This document shows, piece after piece, positions 6,634 through 11,035 of a stretch of DNA of 11,035 nucleotides. This DNA is from an uncultured Lachnospiraceae bacterium. Lineage in GTDB: Bacteria; Bacillota; Clostridia; Lachnospirales; Lachnospiraceae. The notes under the pieces were generated by a model. The model was not told where the DNA came from and ran no database searches. It saw nothing but the letters and a program-made list of their open reading frames with translations. The stretch covers positions 1 to 11,035 of the forward strand of contig CANQEB010000065.1 in NCBI GenBank assembly GCA_947594085.1, written 5' to 3'. Made by a program: the position numbers and the translations under genes. Each line of letters starts with the position of its first letter. Positions within the stretch are counted from its first letter, which is position 1.

Positions 6634-7767
6634 ATGAAAGAAATACTACAGAACAGCAATATACTGCTGGTATTCGCAGTGGCTGCGCTGGGTTATATTC
6701 TTGGGAGCGTCAAGCTGAAAGGAATGTCCCTTGGGACTGCAGGAGTCCTGATTGCTGCCCTGATATTCGGGCACTTTGGGCTGACAGCCCCTGGAATTGT
6801 GCAGGATCTGGGTCTGTGCTGTTTTGTGACGGCGGTGGGATTCATTGCAGGACCAGGCTTTTTCAGAAGCTTTACCGGCAATGCAGTTGCCTATGTTGTC
6901 CTTGGGATTGTGATCATTGCAACTGGGGCCGCAGCCTGCCTTGGAGTGATTTGGTTTGGCGGAGTCAGGACGGATCTGGCTTTGGGACTCATGGCGGGAG
7001 CGCTGACGACAACACCGGGACTGGCAGCCGCGATAGAGGCGACAGGCTCCGATCTTGTATCACTGGGGTATGGGATTGCATACCCATTCGGCGTGATAAG
7101 CGTGGTCGTGTTCGTACAGGCGATGCCAAGAATCTTGCATGTTGATATCGGGAAGGCGCGGATGGAATACCAGGCGGTTAATGACCTGCCCAGGCAGAGT
7201 TCCCAGGTGAAGCTGTTCAGCTGTGACTCCAGGGGATTCTTCGGATTTTCCCTGGCGGTGGTACTCGGGATCCTGTTGGGAAAGGTTACGATCCCGTTGC
7301 CGGGTGGTGCGGGCTTCTCTCTGGGGACTTCTGGCGGACCTCTGCTTGCCGGTCTTCTTCTTGGGCATTTTGGGCATATCGGGAGGCTGGACGTTTCCGT
7401 GAAAAAGGAGGTCCTTGTCACAATGCGGGAATTCGGGCTGGCAATGTTCCTGATCGGTGCGGGGACAAAGGCCGGAGCCGGTTTTGTGGAAATATTGATG
7501 GAACAGGGAATATCCCTGTTTTTTTATGGCGCCGTTATGGCGCTGGCACCGATGCTGGTTGGATACCTGGTTGCGTCAAAGGGGCTCAAACTGGGTATTT
7601 TTAATCTGCTAGGCGCCATTTGCGGAGGAATGACCAGTACGCCGGCCCTGGGAACATTGATAGAGGTCGCCGGGACTGACGACGTAGCTTCTGCCTATGC
7701 GGCGACTTATCCGGTAGCTCTGGCAGCCGTAGTGCTGGCTGCACAGTTTATCGGGGTATATCTATGA
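6634..7767 (+). CDS. Compact AspT/YidE/YbjL-family membrane permease
   Basis: A 377-residue, very hydrophobic integral membrane protein of the aspartate:alanine exchanger (AAE) type. The family's internal duplication is plain: segment 118-154, with ALTTTPGLAAAIEATGSD and the following YGIAYP, is repeated as segment 327-363 with GMTSTPALGTLIEVAGTD and AATYP. LIFGHFG (43-49) likewise recurs as LLLGHFG (242-248). Members such as YbjL and YidE are about 550 residues and carry two cytoplasmic TrkA-C (RCK-C) domains between the halves. Here only a hydrophilic linker of about 35 residues (170-203) remains, so the protein is a minimal permease without the usual regulatory insert. It may import an amino-acid or acid precursor or export the product. 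AGAGGAG (6620-6626) lies 7 bases before the ATG. A terminator-like hairpin lies inside the gene near codons 290-297. Confidence 0.82.
   Translation: MKEILQNSNILLVFAVAALGYILGSVKLKGMSLGTAGVLIAALIFGHFGLTAPGIVQDLGLCCFVTAVGFIAGPGFFRSFTGNAVAYVVLGIVIIATGAAACLGVIWFGGVRTDLALGLMAGALTTTPGLAAAIEATGSDLVSLGYGIAYPFGVISVVVFVQAMPRILHVDIGKARMEYQAVNDLPRQSSQVKLFSCDSRGFFGFSLAVVLGILLGKVTIPLPGGAGFSLGTSGGPLLAGLLLGHFGHIGRLDVSVKKEVLVTMREFGLAMFLIGAGTKAGAGFVEILMEQGISLFFYGAVMALAPMLVGYLVASKGLKLGIFNLLGAICGGMTSTPALGTLIEVAGTDDVASAYAATYPVALAAVVLAAQFIGVYL
7502..7525 (+). terminator. Terminator-like hairpin with T run inside the permease gene
   Basis: AACAGGGA (7502-7509) and TCCCTGTT (7513-7520) form a perfect 8-bp stem with a 3-base loop. 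The T tract runs without a break from 7519 to 7525. This has the shape of an intrinsic terminator on the plus strand, but it lies within the coding region, about 240 bp before the permease stop. During normal translation ribosomes would cover it. Whether it terminates in vivo is unknown. Confidence 0.35.
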
Positions 7768-7776
7768 AATATTAAA

Positions 7777-7797
7777 GTGTAAATTCAGTAAATACAC
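7777..7797. promoter_or_regulatory. Imperfect dyad in the gap before the alcohol dehydrogenase
   Basis: GTGTA (7777-7781) and TACAC (7793-7797) form the outer arms of a 21-bp imperfect palindrome, with two further symmetric pairs inside, in the 45-bp gap between permease and dehydrogenase. It could be a regulator site. It does not match the Rex consensus, and no regulator is encoded in the window. Confidence 0.15.
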
Positions 7798-7812
7798 AAG
7801 AGAGGGAATGGT

Positions 7813-8940
7813 ATGTGGAAACCACAGAGCATCTATTCGGATTACTTGCTTTACCAGCCTGCGGTCCTGTTTGGCAGAAATTCAATCAGCGGTCTGGCCT
7901 CTTACCCATGCGCACGGGTAGCGGTCATATGCGGGAGTTCGCTGCGGAATGAGGACAGGGAAGTTTTACAGAGGATATTCAGGAGAAAATCGCTGCACTT
8001 TTTACGCCGGAGCTGGGAGGGTGAACCGGATCTGGAGGGACTTAGGGGGACAATTTCCGATCTGGAAAACATAAAGCCCGACACGATCATAGCGATCGGT
8101 GGAGGCTCTGTTATAGATGGCGCCAAGTTATGCCGGCTGTATTACGAGTTCCCATTTTTCAAAATCAATGAAACCAGGCTGTCGCAGCTCGCATTTAAGA
8201 CCAGGTTCGTAGCTGCCCCGACAACCGTTGGGAGCGGGACAGAAGTTTCTTCAGCGGCAGTATTCATAGACAGAGAGAATGGGAGAAAGGAAATGGTGGT
8301 ATCCCATGATTTGCAGCCCTCGGTTGTAGCGCTGGATCCGGGATATGTGGAAAATGCGCCGGAAACGGTCATAACGGCGTCCATGCTGGATGCTGTCGGG
8401 CATCTTGTTGAAGGTTATGTTTCAGTCATGAAGAACGATTTTGCGGACGTCTATGCAGAGAAGGGGCTGGAAATCCTCGTGCGCGAATTCCAGAAAAGCC
8501 ATTCCGGACCAAGAGATTATCAGAAAATCCAGTTTGCCGGGTATTTAGGCGGTCTGGTTCAGAATCATTGTATCGTGGGAGCCGCGCATGCGGTGGCCCA
8601 CCAGCTTACGGCCTATGGTTTTTCCCATGGGGAAGCCGTGGCGCTTCTGCTTCCGGGAGTTATACGGTTAAACAGCAGATGTCCGGAAACAAAAGAAAGG
8701 TATACACGGCTGTGTTCTGCCGCAGGTATTGAAGGCATAGAGGCACTGACTGCATTTATTGAGGAGAGATCTGCTGCATCCGGAATTTTGGAACGTAAGA
8801 GCGAGCTGAGGAGAACGCTTAACGAACTGATGGAGGAAAACCAGTTTATCTCCAATGTAATTGACGACAGGGGAGGAAAAGGGAATCCGGTACCGATTAC
8901 AGAGAAATATATAGGGGAACTTGTGGAGAAATTTCTATGA
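7813..8940 (+). CDS. Iron-containing (group III) alcohol dehydrogenase
   Basis: A 375-residue cytosolic NAD(P)-dependent dehydrogenase of normal length for the Fe-ADH family. The dinucleotide-binding motif AIGGGSVIDGAK is at 94-105, and APTTVGSGTEVS (135-146) is the next conserved block. The four expected metal ligands are present: Asp193 and His197 in LDAVGH (192-197), His259 in the HAVAH segment and His272 in SHGEA. These enzymes interconvert aldehydes and alcohols. Placed directly before an acyl reductase of the LuxC type, it most likely reduces the aldehyde made there to an alcohol, repeating with separate proteins the two-step chemistry of AdhE. AGAGGG (7801-7806) precedes the ATG by 6 bases. 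Its TGA overlaps the next gene's ATG as ATGA (8937-8940), so the two should be made in a fixed ratio. The substrate is unknown, and oxidation of an alcohol is also possible. Confidence 0.9.
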   Translation: MWKPQSIYSDYLLYQPAVLFGRNSISGLASYPCARVAVICGSSLRNEDREVLQRIFRRKSLHFLRRSWEGEPDLEGLRGTISDLENIKPDTIIAIGGGSVIDGAKLCRLYYEFPFFKINETRLSQLAFKTRFVAAPTTVGSGTEVSSAAVFIDRENGRKEMVVSHDLQPSVVALDPGYVENAPETVITASMLDAVGHLVEGYVSVMKNDFADVYAEKGLEILVREFQKSHSGPRDYQKIQFAGYLGGLVQNHCIVGAAHAVAHQLTAYGFSHGEAVALLLPGVIRLNSRCPETKERYTRLCSAAGIEGIEALTAFIEERSAASGILERKSELRRTLNELMEENQFISNVIDDRGGKGNPVPITEKYIGELVEKFL

Positions 8941-11035
8941 ATACGTTCAAAACAGAAGAACTGCTGAAGGCAGCACCGTATAATTTTACGGAAAAAGAAA
9001 AGGAAAAAGGCAGCCTGTTCTATGAATCCCTGAAAGAGGAACTCTGCTATCATTACGATAACAATGAAAAATACCGCAGGTTCTGTGACCGAAAAGGATT
9101 TGATCCGTATGGGTTTACCGGGGAGCTGTCAGAGATTCCGCCAGTGCAGGTAAGCGTTTTCAAGGAAATGGGAAGGGAACTTAATTCTGTGCCTAAAACA
9201 GATATCCGCCTTACCCTGCAGTCCTCGGCCACGTCAGGGATACCGAGCAGCATTCCCGTGGACCGGATAACGTCCAGGAGACAGGCGAAGTCCATGGTTC
9301 ATATCATAGGTGATTTTATCGGAAATGAAAGAAAGCCGTTCTTAGTCATGGATGTGGATCCTACCAGCGGATTCAGAAGCTTGCTTGGAGCGAGATATGC
9401 CGCAGTCAGTGGATACCTGAATTTTGCATCGAAGGCAGAATATTTCCTTAAAGTCGGCGGAAATGGGCTCTATTATTTTGATGTGGATGCGATAACGGAC
9501 TATGTATCCGGACTGGACAGCGGTGAATCAGTTGTAGTGTTCGGATATACTTATTTGCTGTATTCTGAGGTCGTCAAACCGATGACAGAAAGAGGCCTCC
9601 GTTTTCCGCTGCCGGAAGGCTCAAAGGTTATCCACATCGGAGGATGGAAAAAGCTGGAAAGCGAAAAGCTCAGTCGTGAAGAATTTGACATAAAGACATC
9701 CCGCATTTTCGGGATTAAACCGGAAGATGTCATTGATATATACGGTTTTACGGAGCAGATGGGGCTTAACTATCCAACCTGTCCGTGCGGCTGTAAACAC
9801 GTACCTTTGTATTCCGAGGTCATAGTCCGGGATCCGGTGACCAAGAAACCTGTAGCAGACGGGCAGACTGGTGTGCTGGAGTTTGTCAGTCCAATTCCAC
9901 ACTCCTATCCGGGCAATGCGGTTCTGACGGATGATCTGGGTATTGTTGAAAGAGGCAAATGCCGCTGCGGCCGTTCGGGGACGCGGTTTAAGGTCATTGG
10001 AAGACTGAAAAAGGCAGAAATCAGAGGATGCGGGGATATCCTGTCACAAAAGCTGAAATTCGAAAGCAGCTCCGAAAGAACAGAAGGGAATATATCCGGA
10101 ACAGAAGCTTCGAAATACCGGGTAGTATATTTCCATGACAGAGAACAGTTAGAGGGATTGGAACCAGCGGATTCTCTGGACAGGATTATGGATGCTCTCG
10201 AGGGAGAACTGGACTGGCTTAGGAGCCAGCCGGTGGATGCTTTGATTGGCCTGGTGGCGCAGACGGCAAAGAAATGGTCCGCGGACGAATCAGAAACGGG
10301 GAGCGGGCTCCGAATGAATGGCCTCGGGTTCCTTTCCTCCTGGTGCAGTGCGGAGCATCTGACACAGATCATGACGGAGGGACTCAACGGGAACCGTATG
10401 CACATGGATGCATTTCTTCCTGTGTCTGAAGAAAGCACCCAATACAGGAGGGCGGTATCCAGAGGTCTGGCATGTCATTGGCTTGCCGGTAATGTGCAGG
10501 TTCTGGGAATGTTCGCCCTGGTAGAGAGCATACTGACTAAAAATGTAAATTTGCTGAAACTATCGTCCAGGGACGGGGGCGTATTTGAATATCTGTTAAA
10601 GGCGTTTGAAGGTGAGATTTATACGAGCCCGGGCGGCTGGAGAATATCGGGTGATGACCTCCTTAAAACGGTTGCGGTCGTCTATTATGGCCATGCAGAT
10701 AAGGAACTCGGCATTCAGATGTCGAAAAGAGCGGCTGTCCGGATCGCCTGGGGCGGCGCGGAATCGGTGACTGCAGTAGCAAACTACCCATCCAGGTATG
10801 ACTGCGAGGACATCATACTGGGACCGAAACTCAGTTTCAGTGTCGTATCAAGAGAGGCCCTGGACAATGGGCATAAGGCCCAAAAGCTCGGAAGACGCAT
10901 AGGGATCGATACCAGCGTATTTGACCAGGAAGGCTGTTCATCGGCCCATAATGTCTTTGTAGAAGAGGGGGGTTTTGTGTCGCCGGAAGAATTTGCCGCT
11001 TATCTGGCAGATGGCATGAAGAAGGCGGCGTCGCA
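8937..11035 (+). CDS. LuxE-LuxC fusion: acyl-protein synthetase fused to acyl-thioester reductase (3' end outside window)
   Basis: The frame opens with ATG 8937, with GGAG (8925-8928) 8 bases upstream, and stays open for 699 codons to the right edge. Residues 1 to about 370 are a LuxE-type acyl-protein synthetase: the ATP loop LQSSATSG (94-101), YGFTEQMG (269-276), the cysteine groups CPCGC (282-286) and CRCGR (342-346), then VIGRLKKAEIRGC ending at Cys365. After a Ser/Glu-rich linker (about 371-395), a LuxC-type reductase follows: HWLAGNVQVLGMFALV (514-529), LTKNVNLLKLSSRD (533-546), GGAES (606-610) and DQEGCSSAHNVFVE (663-676), with Cys667 at the acyl-accepting cysteine position. LuxE activates a carboxylic acid as acyl-AMP and transfers it to LuxC, which reduces the thioester to an aldehyde with NADPH. 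The fusion puts both steps on one chain. LuxD, LuxA and LuxB are absent, so a biosynthetic role is likelier than light emission. The LuxC C-terminus is not visible. Confidence 0.88.
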   Translation, partial: MNTFKTEELLKAAPYNFTEKEKEKGSLFYESLKEELCYHYDNNEKYRRFCDRKGFDPYGFTGELSEIPPVQVSVFKEMGRELNSVPKTDIRLTLQSSATSGIPSSIPVDRITSRRQAKSMVHIIGDFIGNERKPFLVMDVDPTSGFRSLLGARYAAVSGYLNFASKAEYFLKVGGNGLYYFDVDAITDYVSGLDSGESVVVFGYTYLLYSEVVKPMTERGLRFPLPEGSKVIHIGGWKKLESEKLSREEFDIKTSRIFGIKPEDVIDIYGFTEQMGLNYPTCPCGCKHVPLYSEVIVRDPVTKKPVADGQTGVLEFVSPIPHSYPGNAVLTDDLGIVERGKCRCGRSGTRFKVIGRLKKAEIRGCGDILSQKLKFESSSERTEGNISGTEASKYRVVYFHDREQLEGLEPADSLDRIMDALEGELDWLRSQPVDALIGLVAQTAKKWSADESETGSGLRMNGLGFLSSWCSAEHLTQIMTEGLNGNRMHMDAFLPVSEESTQYRRAVSRGLACHWLAGNVQVLGMFALVESILTKNVNLLKLSSRDGGVFEYLLKAFEGEIYTSPGGWRISGDDLLKTVAVVYYGHADKELGIQMSKRAAVRIAWGGAESVTAVANYPSRYDCEDIILGPKLSFSVVSREALDNGHKAQKLGRRIGIDTSVFDQEGCSSAHNVFVEEGGFVSPEEFAAYLADGMKKAAS

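Larger units (their letters stand above)
1..11035 (+). other. Predicted operon: carrier-protein-dependent biosynthetic cluster, open at both ends
   Basis: Ten genes lie on one strand with gaps of 0-76 bp, one ATGA overlap and one direct abutment. No convergent gene or intergenic terminator was found. The set (two DltA-like ligases, two carrier proteins, FabH-like enzyme, GNAT, acyl ligase, permease, Fe-ADH, LuxE-LuxC) forms a coherent activate-load-join-reduce-transport series. No gap exceeds 300 bases. The cluster edges, its promoter and any regulator lie outside the window. Confidence 0.75.

Noticed and set aside
6891..7421. 176-codon open frame on the minus strand
   Set aside because: It lies wholly opposite the permease, is rich in Pro, Arg and Thr as expected for the reverse of a Gly/Ala/Val-rich membrane protein, and shows no domain.
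8613..9053. 146-codon open frame on the minus strand across the dehydrogenase / LuxE-LuxC junction
   Set aside because: Both plus-strand genes here have full family motifs, and the reverse frame shows no recognisable protein.
8937..11035. Bioluminescence operon
   Set aside because: LuxA, LuxB and LuxD are missing and the neighbours are biosynthetic genes; LuxC and LuxE homologues are widespread outside luminous bacteria.

Overview
The window carries one uninterrupted block of plus-strand genes. There is no RNA gene, insertion sequence, CRISPR array or phage gene. Base composition is moderate, most starts have a strong AGGAGG-type ribosome binding site, and two of the genes resemble DltA and DltC. 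All of this fits a Clostridia-type Firmicute, perhaps a gut Lachnospiraceae. That placement is inferred from style and not from any marker gene.

Layout: (1) the C-terminal part of a DltA-like amino-acid adenylating enzyme, cut by the left edge (1-942); (2) a complete paralogue of it (1019-2551); (3) a free-standing carrier protein (2597-2842); (4) a FabH-like ketosynthase III (2843-3913); (5) a GNAT acyltransferase with an extra N-terminal domain (3985-4800); (6) a second carrier protein (4859-5089); (7) an acyl-CoA-synthetase-type AMP ligase (5101-6612); (8) a compact AspT/YbjL-family permease (6634-7767); (9) an iron-type alcohol dehydrogenase (7813-8940); (10) a LuxE-LuxC fusion, from 8937 to beyond the right edge. 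The last gene is long and has all the expected motifs, but it has no stop inside the window. Gaps are short (0-76 bp), one pair overlaps as ATGA and another is directly abutting, so I read the set as one operon that extends past both ends.

How the genes could work together (inference): the set looks like a small carrier-protein-dependent biosynthetic pathway. There are two loading arms, DltA-like ligases with carrier protein 1 and the acyl ligase with carrier protein 2. The ketosynthase and the GNAT could join or extend the bound groups. The LuxE-LuxC protein would release or activate an acyl group and reduce it to an aldehyde. The iron alcohol dehydrogenase could take the aldehyde to an alcohol, and the permease could move substrate or product. 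The product might be a free small acyl-amino aldehyde or alcohol, or an acyl or aminoacyl group for a glycan. The window does not decide between these. There is no luciferase (LuxA/B) and no LuxD, so this is not a light-emission operon. I do not recognise the whole arrangement as a characterised pathway.

Three possible RNA-level control elements stand out: alternative hairpins that could hide or free the ribosome binding site of the second ligase, a terminator-like hairpin with a T run inside the permease gene, and a 15-codon leader frame overlapping the GNAT start.
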